From Ettlia oleoabundans (taxonomy: Eukaryota > Chlorophyta > Chlorophyceae > Chlamydomonadales): a stretch of DNA of 13,875 nt. The notes below the pieces were generated by a model. The model saw only the letters and a program-made list of their open reading frames with translations. It was not told the origin of the DNA and made no database searches. Both the position numbers and the translations under genes were made by a program. The stretch is from positions 1-13,875 of the forward strand of contig JAAMXP010000330.1 in NCBI GenBank assembly GCA_019693395.1, in the 5' to 3' direction. Shown here piece after piece: positions 1-10,780 of the stretch (positions within the stretch are counted from its first letter, which is position 1; each line of letters begins with the position of its first letter).

Positions 1-30
<30 letters not shown>
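1..30. repeat. (CA)15 dinucleotide microsatellite
   Basis: The first 30 bases are an uninterrupted CA repeat, cut by the window edge, so its true length is unknown. Such tracts are common in algal introns and intergenic DNA. Whether it lies in an intron or 3' flank of the minus-strand gene to its right cannot be decided. Confidence 0.97.
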
Positions 31-31
<1 letters not shown>

Positions 32-150
32 CCTGCGCACGCTGCCGGTAGTGGCCAGTGCACTCTGGACACAGCATGGGTGGGAGGACAAGCACACCTG
101 AGTTCTCTCCATAGCAGGAACAGCAGAAGTTTTGGTGAAAGATGATGTCC

Positions 151-178
151 GCGGGCTGGAAGCGGCGGGCTGGAAGCG
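151..178. repeat. 14-bp perfect tandem duplication
   Basis: The unit GCGGGCTGGAAGCG occurs twice back to back (151-164 and 165-178). It lies in GC-rich DNA next to the unresolved minus-strand gene. Length 14 is not a multiple of three, so if the stretch were coding, a gain or loss of one copy would shift the frame. Confidence 0.9.
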
Positions 179-407
179 GGCGCCCGCGGCGGAGAGGCAG
201 ACTGCTGGGCCTGCTGCAATCTCCGCTGTGCTGGATTCCTACCAGGTGGATCCTTCACTATGAAGGCATCAATATTCACCCCCAGGCCACGCCAAGCTGC
301 TGCCAGATCCAGAAATCTGTCACGCCGTGCCGATCAATGACGAGGGCTACCAGTGCATCCCGCAGCTGCTCCAAGCCGTCAACGCAAATGATGAAACCAC
401 CACTTAC

Positions 408-821
408 GTTTTTGCTGCCAGTAGGCTGCAGCATGTTGCCGATGTCGTTGGACAAATAAATTATATCAATCACTGCCTTGCCGTCCCTGTGCTGCCAAAG
501 TCAAAAGCAGCGGCACGGTGTGCTCGCTGATGCACTCGGTGAGGGTGAGGAAGCCGCGGCTTGGTGCTGATGCATGCTTGTATATTTCTTCTGCTGCCTG
601 CTGCACTGCCATGATGGCATCTAGGATGGTGCTGTCTGGAAAAGCAGCCTCAAAGCCGTCGGGAGAGAGGCGTCGGGCGACATCACCGCCGCTTCCCAAG
701 TGCCCAAGTGCTGTATGCCGGAAACATAAACCGGCGCATCTTTTGGTGCCAGAGTGTCGTTGTTTTGCTTGAAAAGCCGTTCATGCTGCGCCACACCCTC
801 CTCCACAAATTTTGAGTTGCT
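408..821 (-). CDS. Unidentified minus-strand gene, partial, apparently frameshifted
   Basis: I do not recognise this protein. Reading leftward, an open frame enters after a possible TAG acceptor at 822 and runs through residues such as DAPVYVSGIQHLG. At 695-710 an 8-bp tandem duplication switches the open frame to one containing GGDVARRLSPDGFEAAFPDS. A possible donor (GTGCAG) ends this exon at 607. A second candidate exon, 408-491 (28 codons, with GKAVIDIIYLSND), has a GGCAG acceptor and a strong GTAAGT donor in matching phase. Farther left, one minus frame around 45-140 has paired cysteines (CCSC and CPEC), which could be a zinc-binding segment or chance. Neither gene end is established. It may be a real gene with a sequencing or assembly error, a pseudogene, or misread noncoding DNA. 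Confidence 0.33.
695..710. repeat. 8-bp tandem duplication at a frame switch
   Basis: CCCAAGTG occurs twice in a row (695-702, 703-710). On the minus strand it falls exactly where two long open frames meet. Because 8 is not a multiple of three, one copy too many would explain the switch between them. Confidence 0.85.
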
Positions 822-1383
822 CTATTCGCTTATGCTCTCTCCTCTAGCAAAGGCACGGCCCTTCTCTGCTGCAATATGACACATGCGTTGCGGGGACCCT
901 GAGAGGCGGAAGTGAGCCCCGCGCGGGCCTCTGGGGACCTGCTGCCATTGCCAGGCAACTTGCGTCGAGCAAAGCCGGTCGCATGGTGGGTTGAAAAGGA
1001 CCAAGACATGATGCGAAAGTGTCGGGAAGAGCGAACAGGGCGTTTGGAGAGTGGATCAGAAAAGGCCCAAATTTTGGTGGTTCTGTACCGGGCACCTTCT
1101 ACTTCCAACACCCCTGAACCAACTCTGTTGCTTTCCTGCGCTTCCGGTATTCAGTGGGCAACGCTCTGCTTTTGATCAGGCGTTCCTTGCCACTGTTTCG
1201 CACGGTCTCCTGGTTGCGTTTTGTCCGCTTTGCGTTTAGTCAGCGCCCCATTGAAAGCCTTGGAACAATATATCAATAAAAACACCGCGTCTGCAGCTAA
1301 ACGCCCTGCAGGGCCGGGGATTGACAGCGGCCGCTGGTGGCGGCAGTTCGCCGCGTTCCCAGCGCCCCCAGGGGCGGCAGTGT
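822..1383. other. Gap upstream of the acyltransferase gene; no gene supported
   Basis: Both strands carry only short open frames without recognisable protein character. The stretch should hold the promoter and 5' UTR of the plus-strand acyltransferase and possibly the 5' part of the minus-strand gene on the left. An AT-rich patch at 1266-1284 stands out from GC-rich surroundings. No other structure was seen. Confidence 0.5.
1266..1284 (+). promoter_or_regulatory. AT-rich TATA-like patch
   Basis: CAATATATCAATAAAAACA lies about 100 bp upstream of the acyltransferase ATG at 1384. It is the only TATA-like stretch in this gap. Position and composition suit a core promoter, but there is no transcription start evidence and many algal promoters lack a TATA box. 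Confidence 0.2.
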
Positions 1384-3644
1384 ATGGGCGGCCACAAGCG
1401 CCTGCGCTCCTTGATACTGCCTGCTAAGCGCTGCTGGGTGCACCTGATGAACATGGATGTCACTCAGCTGGATATTTTCCGGCACTGCCGATTCCTACGC
1501 CATGTTGGCAAGGTGAGCTTGTGTGGCGGCGTGTTGTTCCTGCTGGGGCTCCCTTGTTGGCATGTTGCTCTGCAGACCTGTGACTTTTGTTTGCGGCTGC
1601 AGATCATGGTGCTATTCGTGCTCGCGCTCATTCTTGGCATCTACTACTCTACCCTCACGCAGTGAGTGAGCAGATTTGCTGGACAGGTTGCTGCCTAGGC
1701 TCCACGCTGCTGTGCTCTCCTTATAGAAAAACCCATGCCATTAGCTCCTGAGGGGTTGTTGTGTTGCGCTGTCAATAATGCAATGCTGACTCACCTCATG
1801 GCGCTTGCCAAGCGCCAATTCACACCTTGCACCTTAATCCTGCTTTGCAGCGGCATCGCATCGGGCGTGAAATCTGGAAACCTGGCCGTTGTCGCGGCTG
1901 CAACGCTTGGCGCGGCACTGTACACAGCACTTGTGGCGTTGGTGCTATGGAGCTACCTGGCCTGTTTCTTAACGCAGCCTGGCCATGTTCCACCAGGCTG
2001 GCACCCATTCCAGGTTGCAGAGGCAAGCTCTTACAACTCCAATATGCGTGTCTAGGTAGTGGCGATACTGGCTTGTTCTGGAACTCCCTGCGCGTTTGCT
2101 TATAGCTCCTGCTGCGTGGTGATCCTGGAAGCAGGCTGCCGCCGCCGAGCTGGATGCCTGGGAGCAGCTGGCTTACGAGCAGGAGCAGCGGCGGCAGCAC
2201 CAGTGGGAGGGCCAGGCGGGGCGAGCCGCCGTCAACCGCCCGCGCTACTGCCGGAAGTGCAAGGCGTGGAAGCCGCCGCGTGCACACCATGACAGTATGT
2301 CGGGGCGCTGCGTGCTGCGAATGGACCACTATTGCATGTGAGGGATTGGTGACTTGTGTTGGGGGTGGGGGGGGTGGGGGGGGGCGCGGGGGTGTCCTGC
2401 ATTGTAACCAGCGAGCAGGCAACAGTGTATTGATGTGGTGTCAGCATGCTAGCATGGTGCTGCAGCATTGGTTATTGTGCACGCTCCCTCATGGGTGCCG
2501 TCAGCAGGTCGGCTTGCTTGGTATGTGCCCTGCAGATGTCAGCAGTCACGAATCTGCGTGACCGAGGCCACCATGCACTTGCTATGCCTGCAACCTCATC
2601 TGCTTGCAGCTGGGTGCTCAACTGCGTGGGCCTGCTCAACTACAAGTTCTTTGTGCTCTTCTTGGTCTACGCCTGCCTGGCATGTACAGCCAGGTACAAT
2701 GTCGTTACTCGTTATCGGCAATCTTGTCGGCCAGCATGCAAGAGCGGCTCACGATTAGTGATTACCAGCACCTGGTCCATTCGTATACCGGCGGCCTGCT
2801 TCGCACTCGACCCCTGTTACTTCGCACATCCTCGTGCGCAGCGCGGCCCTGCTTATCAAGCCTTGCATCGATGCCTTTGCATCCTCAACCCTCAGTGCTG
2901 GCGGACTCATTTTTACCTTTGTTACATTTGTCTTCAGCACGGCGTTCAGGTGAGGTTGGGTGTGCACTTGGACAGACAGTTGGTCGCAACGCACGACTGT
3001 CAGCATCTGGTTCGATGGATTTCAACGAAGGCTTCCTTGAACCTTGCTATTTTGCTTCGGGTTCCTGCAGCTTGGCACTTCTAGGTTTTGTAGTCATGCA
3101 CGGTCGCTTGTGTGCCCGCAACATGACCACAATAGAGGCTTATGAGAAGCAACCCATAAAGTGAGCAGAGGCGGGGGGTGACCAGCTGGAAGGATATTCG
3201 GGCAACGGTTGCGCTTTCATTCGCCAGCTGTGAATTCAGGAAATTGAACAGCGGTTACTAGCTTTCCCGGCAGCTGCCATATTGCTTCCACCATTTACCA
3301 TCTGTCACTGCCTGCCCTTGCTGAGCGCCTTGCCACCTCTGTGCTCGTTCAGTCCTTGGCCGTTTGACCAGGGCGCGTTCCAAAACTTTGTGGAGGTGTT
3401 TGGGCGAGATAGGCGCTACTGGGTGCTGCCTATCCATACGCAGCAGCACAGGCGCAGGTGGGTGGGTGGCTGCTGGTTGTGGTGTCAGGACCAGCAGCTG
3501 CTGTGACCCCGCTTTTGCAACTTGTCCCACCCACGTCACCTCTTGTCCACACGCTTTTACTGCCCCGTTTGCAGCTTGCTGGAGGATGCACTGCGCACAC
3601 CTCCGCCACCTGACGAACTGCTGGGAGACCATGAAACTGTTTAG
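1384..3644 (+). CDS. DHHC-family protein S-acyltransferase with DHYC core (plant PAT13/14/15-like)
   Basis: Membrane enzyme family that transfers palmitate from acyl-CoA to cysteines of target proteins, usually at Golgi, ER or plasma membrane. Exons: 1384-1512, 1603-1661, 1851-2013, 2135-2337, 2610-2693, 2842-2949, 3071-3160, 3353-3457, 3575-3644 (1011 nt, 336 aa; all phases agree). Membrane segments lie at about 44-60, 77-104, 195-212 and 229-259. PGHVPPGW (about 106-113) precedes the cysteine-rich domain: C156-x2-C159, KPPRAHH, then D170 and S173 where the family has the cysteine pair of HHCxxC, C176, and D181-H-Y-C184 instead of DHHC, followed by WVLNCVG. The TTIE signature is 268-271 and NFVEVFG lies in exon 8. 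Known from the family: DHYC occurs in the active yeast enzyme Akr1. Inference: missing zinc ligands may weaken folding or activity. Met22 or Met24 could be the true start, since plant homologues begin near there. The exon 3 donor (GTTGCA at 2014) is weak. Confidence 0.92.
2361..2392 (+). repeat. G-rich tract in acyltransferase intron 4
   Basis: Four runs of five to nine G are separated by T, T and CGC, starting 24 bases after the intron 4 donor at 2338. On the coding strand this fits the canonical G-quadruplex pattern with loops of 1, 1 and 3, so both the DNA and the pre-mRNA could fold. It could influence splicing of intron 4 or simply be low-complexity DNA. Confidence 0.85.
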
Positions 3645-3697
3645 CTGGTGATATGTGCCTTGCACTGCAGCATTCTCATGTGCAAATATGAACGGTA

Positions 3698-3702
3698 TGT
3701 AA
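3698..3702 (+). terminator. TGTAA polyadenylation signal of the acyltransferase gene
   Basis: TGTAA lies 54 bases after the TAG stop at 3642-3644. TGTAA is the established poly(A) signal of chlorophyte nuclear genes, normally 10-20 bases before the cleavage site, so the mRNA would end near 3715. Confidence 0.6.
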
Positions 3703-4281
3703 GCGCATTCCTTCCTAGCTTCGCCCCGAAAAGTCCTACACACAGGGACGCCAAAGCCACCACCATTTTGGCTTGTGATACCATTAGGGGTATCACGAGG
3801 GTAAACTGAACGAGACCACCAGAAATGTGGTCGGAAATCGGCGGCAACGGTTTGCCAGACACCAAAAGAAAGCAAGGCTTGCAGTCGTGGATAGAATGCA
3901 ACGTAGCTACCCTCAGCTTCACTACTGTTATTTTGATGCAATACAGAAGCATACGACCATTTGGGAATGCCTTGGCATTAGCGCTACGGGAAAAAGTTGC
4001 ACGTTTAAAGTTTGCCAACCACCACAAACCGCTGCTGCCCCTTGCTGCCCCCGCATCAACCCTTGCAGCGAAATCTCAGCCCTTCAAGTGGTACAAGCCG
4101 CTTGTGGCCTTGAACATGTTGAGCCCTAACCCCCAAACCTTTTGGTGAATGAAACAAAGACAGTGTCGCATCAGGCTGACAAGGGCCGGCTTTGACCGTA
4201 GAGTTGGTTGCAAGTCAACTGTCTTCGCAACTTACGGCAGCCACCCGCCAAATGCCTGCCGCTCCCAGAGCGCCCGCGCTG
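3703..4281. other. Convergent intergenic region between acyltransferase and EXO70
   Basis: The region lies tail-to-tail between a plus-strand and a minus-strand gene and should hold the 3' UTR of EXO70. Open frames on both strands are short and show no family resemblance. No TTACA (minus-strand TGTAA) is present here, so EXO70 must use a variant or more distant signal. The only structure seen is the hairpin at 3772-3799. Confidence 0.55.
3772..3799. repeat. Inverted repeat / hairpin downstream of the acyltransferase gene
   Basis: CTTGTGATACC (3772-3782) pairs with GGTATCACGAG (3789-3799) over a 6-nt loop. The stem has 11 pairs, one of them a U.G pair when read as plus-strand RNA. It begins 70 bases beyond the TGTAA signal, so it probably lies outside the mature mRNA. 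Confidence 0.7.
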
Positions 4282-7200
4282 TCAAGGAGTGCCCTGGCTG
4301 CTGCTGGTCAAGCGCTTCATCGTCCCTGACAGTTTCCTGCCTAACAACGGCCCGCTGCCGCTCCCCGGGCTGCGGCTTGGGGAGCGCCCTAGCAGGCCTG
4401 GTGCCCCCGCTTCTGCCCGCTCAAACAGATCGTTCAGCAACGCGGCTACGTCAGCAGGGCCATACCGCTCGTACTTGGAATGGTTGTCTGCATGAATATT
4501 GAGGAGAATCGCCGTAAAGCAGGAAGACACAAGCTGCTGGGCACCTAACTGAATGGTATCAACAGACAAAGCAAAGGGCAGTGAAGTGGCCCTTGTTGCA
4601 GTGCATCCCTCCCCCACGTTGGGCAGTGACAGCAAGTCCACCTGTGTAAGTCGCCTGTTTGTACTTGGACCAGAAGCTGTCGTACAACGGCAGCAGCTTG
4701 TCGGACAACGCATCCTTGACAGCAAAGCGCAGCGTGGCATCAGGCACCGCCCAACCCTGCACAACTTGCAAAGGCTAAGAGTCGAAAAGGGTGTATTATT
4801 GGAGCAGGCAGCCAGCCATGGAACAATCACTGCTGTGCTGTGCCGCCGGGCCCTTTTGCAGCGCACATCATCACCTGTTGTGCCTGCGCCTCAGTCAGCA
4901 TCTTGTTCACTGCGCTCCACTTATCCTTGATGGCCTGCCGTGCCGCCCTGTCACCCGCAAGTCCTGGTGGCACAGCCTCACGCGCATCCTGCCGCAGCAG
5001 CACCAGCAGCCCTCCCCAAGCCAGCTCCACATACTGTTGCTGGTACTCGTCAATCTTTGGCTGCATATGCATACAGATGCAAGCATTATAGGGGTAGGGT
5101 GGGGGTGTGGGTTGGGGGGTAGGGGTGGGGGTGTTGGGTGGTGCAAGCTGTGTCCAGGCATTGTTGGGTAAAGCGGAAAAGATTGAGACCCGTGCAAGGG
5201 GCAGCATGAAGCAGCGACTTCAAACACACCACTGAAGCCCAAGGGTCCATGCGTGTGCTCGCAAGCCAGCATCACATCCTCAACCTTGTCCTGTGCCCAC
5301 CTTATGCTGCTCAGCCCAGCCCTCAGCCACCGCCTTGAGCTCCCGGCTGGCGTCACAGGCGTGCACGATGTGCGCAAGGTTGTTCATCTGGTGCAGAGCA
5401 GCCAGGGCCCTGCTCTTGAAGGCCAGCTTAGCCCTGGATTCCAAAGCTGCCAGCAGCGTGTCAAATATGTCCCCAACTGCTGCCCCCATTTTCTCCAACA
5501 GTCGAGCCTCGACAGCCAGGCTACCGGCCCCACGGTTGGATGTAGGGCTGCTCGCTGCAGCAGCAGGAACTTAAAGGCATTGCAGCATCATTTGGGCCAC
5601 GCCAGCTGGTTTCTAAAATTTGTTCGAGGCATTCGGGGCAGAGCATTGCATACAAAGACACATACATGCACATAGCCTCCCCTGATGCGCTTTCCCAGCA
5701 TGCTTCGAGATGCACACCACCAAAGCAGACTTTTACGCCCACGTACCATCCCCAAACAGCACTGAAAGCGAAGAGTCGTACGCTAGGATACGGCGCAGCA
5801 GGGAGACGGTGCCGGCGCACAGCGGGTGCACGGTGCCGTCCGGCGGCATGCCCTTGGCAACGTCGCGTGCCACCGCTTCCTGCAGCTCCCTGAAACAGGC
5901 ACGCACCTCCGCTGCCAGGCGGCTGCGCAGCTGCAGGAAGATGCGGAGGCAGGATGGCAGTAGGCCAAGGTGGTAACTGAAGACTGCAACGGTGGGGCCT
6001 GAACCAGCAGAAGAACGCATGGCAGGCCAGGGAGGGGAGGGCAGTGGCAGCAGGTAGGGCGGAGCAGGCAAGCGGAGTGAAGACTGAAACCTGTCACCCA
6101 CCTGGATCAGCTGGCTCAGCACTGGCAGCGGGTCGCCCCCTTCAACTGAAGAGGCCCGTTCTAGGCGCGAGCCCCCTGTTGCCAGGGCTGCCCTGAGGGG
6201 CGGCAGGCAGCCCTCCACCACATCGTGCATTTCCAGCACGCCAAACAGCTTCTCCGGCGCCCGCCGCGCCGCCAGCACCAAGTCTGCCACTTCAAGAAGA
6301 GAGCCCGCTCCGCCCATGGCAACCTACACCGACAGGGCGGAGGGATGGAGTGGGGCATGCAGGGCAGGACAGGTGGGCCAAGGCTACCTTTCAGGGCTGG
6401 CTCCTTAAGGGCGAGCAGGCACGTGAACTAATGGCAGCAGTTGACTTCGCACCTGGGACAGAACTACTGCCTGCTCCGAGGGTGGGAAAACGGCGGCACA
6501 GAGCCGTGCCTCCTCCTGCGCCAGATGCACATACAGCCTAAGGGCTGCCACCCACCTGCATCAACAGGAAGCTTGCATTACCATTTTCATAGCAGGTTTT
6601 GAAACTATCACTTACATCATCCTGTCCCAGTGCAGCTGAAAATGCACTGTGTGCAAGCCGATCTGGTTATCGCCGCTTGCCAGTCACCCTGGAATGCGGC
6701 CCTCAATCTGCTGCCAGGTCAGCCGCACCACCTCCTCCTTGCTGCCGGAAAATGGGGACAGGAATCCTTCTAGAGCTCCCTGCAGCACCCCCCGTCGAGC
6801 ATCGGCATATGCCTTGACCACAGTGCGATTGCTGCCGCGCAGCATTGCTGCTGCCAGAGCCTTGAGCTTGGACAACATGGTGTCTGGGAGGAGGCCCAAG
6901 GGGGGACCTTGCGCACCGGCAGCCTCAGACGACGACATTACTGCTGCTGCTGCAGCAGGCCCACGGCCGCCTGCAGCCTCAGCAGCCGCTTGAGCGTGCA
7001 ATCGCCGCAGCATTGCCTGAGGCACACCCGAGTGCTTCTGCAGCAGAGCAGTGAACTCATAGCTGCATGCTGCCAGCCCGTTGTCCCGCAGTGCGGCTGT
7101 ATGCCGCAGCGCATTCTCTGCCGCTGCCATGCTGCGGTGAGCCTGCAGGAAGTCGATTGCGGTCTCCAATCGGTCCATCGCAGCCAGGAAGCCCTCCAAG

Positions 7201-7710
7201 TGAGCGCGGGGCCCCGCCTGAATCACTCCTTGCATCTGTGGTGAGAAAATGGGCAGTGGGGGGATACTTTAATTCAACCAACCAGGGCAGTTCGAGCTGT
7301 GCACAGCCAAAGCAACCCCTATGTGAACCCACCTTGCGGCTTGCATCCAGGTGTTCCAAGACCTGCAGATAACAAGAGTCCAAACACATAGTGGCTAGGG
7401 CAAGGCATTTGCAGTGGTATCAATGGCTGGCCTCAAATGTGCATGCACAGTATACGAAAGGCGGCCCAGCAGCAACAGTTGGCAGTAGCAGTAGCCTTGC
7501 CTCCTCGCTGCGTTGCTTGGCGGCCGAAATGTTTTCCTTTGCGCGGGCCAGCGCAAGCGTCTTGCTGGTCATGGGTGCTGCCTGGCGGCTCAGCTCTCCC
7601 AGCTGCCAGCTGGCCAGGTCTAGAAGCGAAGCCGCCTCCTTGGTGCTGGCATCCAATACGGCAAGGTCGGCTCGTAAAATAGCAGCAGCCCCAGCCAAGC
7701 TGGAGTTCAT
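4282..7710 (-). CDS. EXO70: EXO70 subunit of the exocyst tethering complex
   Basis: EXO70 helps tether secretory vesicles to the plasma membrane, binding PI(4,5)P2 through its C-terminal domain. Exons in transcript order: 7710-7501, 7362-7333, 7235-6688, 6537-6453, 6323-6102, 5930-5747, 5554-5301, 5060-4875, 4756-4642, 4487-4282 (2040 nt, 679 aa). The N-terminal helical part has ARAKENISAAKQRSEE joined to VLEHLDASRK (about 55-80), the classic EXO70 start. An Ala/Gly-rich linker covers about 161-191. The C-terminal domain shows APEKLFGVLEMHDVV (exon 5), GTVHPLCAG (exon 6), ALHQMNNLAHIV (exon 7), GWAVPDATLR (from 574) and KYERYGPADVAALLNDLF (about 616-633). A Ser/Gly/Pro-rich tail (635-679) extends past the usual family end. 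The ATG at 7710 is preceded by an in-frame TGA 12 bases upstream. Intron 1 is GC-AG. No TGTAA follows the stop within the gap. Confidence 0.93.
5091..5138 (+). repeat. G-rich tract in EXO70 intron 7 (C-rich in the transcript)
   Basis: The plus strand carries many runs of three to six G here. On the EXO70 transcript this becomes a long C-rich tract ending about 30 nt before the CAG acceptor at 5061-5063, so it may serve as an extended polypyrimidine tract. The plus (template) strand fits a G-quadruplex pattern. Confidence 0.85.
7363..7500 (-). other. GC-AG intron (EXO70 intron 1)
   Basis: The first EXO70 exon ends GAG and the intron begins GCAAGG, the strong consensus for the rare GC-AG class. 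It ends CTGCAG at 7368-7363. Joining across it puts SEE next to VLEHLD in frame, which is what the EXO70 family shows, and no in-phase GT donor lies nearby. The following exon (7362-7333) is only 30 nt, ten codons. Confidence 0.8.
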
Positions 7711-8113
7711 ACTGCAACCTCAACCGCCAGTAGCGGGTGCCGCTGGGCAGGGCCTATGTGCCGCCAGTTCGGGCGACAGGCGGGAGTGCCGCACCCTAGC
7801 GCGAGAACGCGGGCGGCTGATCTGCGCCACTTTGATCCCGTTCAACGGCTCAACTGGAACGGCAATCGCTCTGAGCCTCTTCAACTTTTGTTTGCGCAAG
7901 CAGACGCGGAGCGCCTTAAAACTCCCTTGCGCGAAGGTGGCTTTACAAGGATAGATAATTCACAGGCGGTCCTCCTGCCACAGAACACTTACATGTCGCA
8001 GCCAGCTCAGCACCGCCATGTCACATGTTACGTCGGCCCAAATGGGCCCTTGCTCACTCCTTTCATTATCAGCGTGACAATTGGCGAACTCTTGCAGAAT
8101 CATAGTAAGACTG

Positions 8114-8118
8114 TTACA
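8114..8118 (-). terminator. TGTAA polyadenylation signal of NDUFV2
   Basis: TTACA on the plus strand reads TGTAA on the minus strand, about 205 bases beyond the TGA stop of NDUFV2 (8325-8327). This matches the chlorophyte poly(A) signal and would give a 3' UTR of about 220 nt. Confidence 0.5.
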
Positions 8119-8235
8119 CTGCACTCATGCAGGGGTTACCAAAAGCTTCGCGTGATAAGAAAGGGCTGCAAGAGAATGATGAAGCTGGTGCTAGCAAAAT
8201 GCAGGATGGGTGCAGCATGCAACACTGCATTGAAA

Positions 8236-8269
8236 GCACGCAGGCTGCATGCTGCACGCAGGTCTGCAT
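8236..8269. repeat. Imperfect tandem repeat in NDUFV2 3' UTR
   Basis: GCACGCAGGCTGCAT (8236-8250) recurs as GCACGCAGGTCTGCAT (8254-8269) with one inserted base. It lies inside the predicted NDUFV2 3' UTR. No function is apparent. Confidence 0.6.
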
Positions 8270-8324
8270 CGTGGTACACAAGGGGATTGGAAAGTGAGGC
8301 ATGTCTGCAACATGGTATGCCACA

Positions 8325-10780
<2,456 letters not shown>

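Larger units (their letters stand above)
7711..8324. promoter_or_regulatory. EXO70 upstream region and NDUFV2 3' flank
   Basis: The two minus-strand genes are head-to-tail here, so this gap contains the 3' UTR of NDUFV2 (right part) and the promoter and 5' UTR of EXO70 (left part). A long open frame on the plus strand at 7756-8379 shows no protein resemblance and overlaps the NDUFV2 last exon, so it is treated as chance. The inverted GGCCCA/TGGGCC pair at 8036-8049 resembles plant site II (TGGGCC/T) promoter elements, but this is only a similarity. Confidence 0.4.

Noticed and set aside
1820..2422. 200-codon minus-strand open frame with poly-Pro
   Set aside because: It is antisense to acyltransferase exons 3 and 4; the proline run is the complement of the G-rich intron tract.
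3258..3941. 227-codon minus-strand open frame
   Set aside because: It runs antisense across the last acyltransferase exons, shows no family motif and has composition expected of an antisense shadow.
5733..6317. Continuous 194-codon minus-strand frame taken as one EXO70 exon
   Set aside because: Family alignment and good splice sites place an intron at 5931-6101; the open stretch between is a Pro/Leu-rich intron that happens to lack stops.
8036..8049. GGCCCA/TGGGCC as a functional site II promoter element
   Set aside because: A six-base match in GC-rich DNA is expected by chance and lies over 300 bp from the EXO70 ATG; kept only as a remark.
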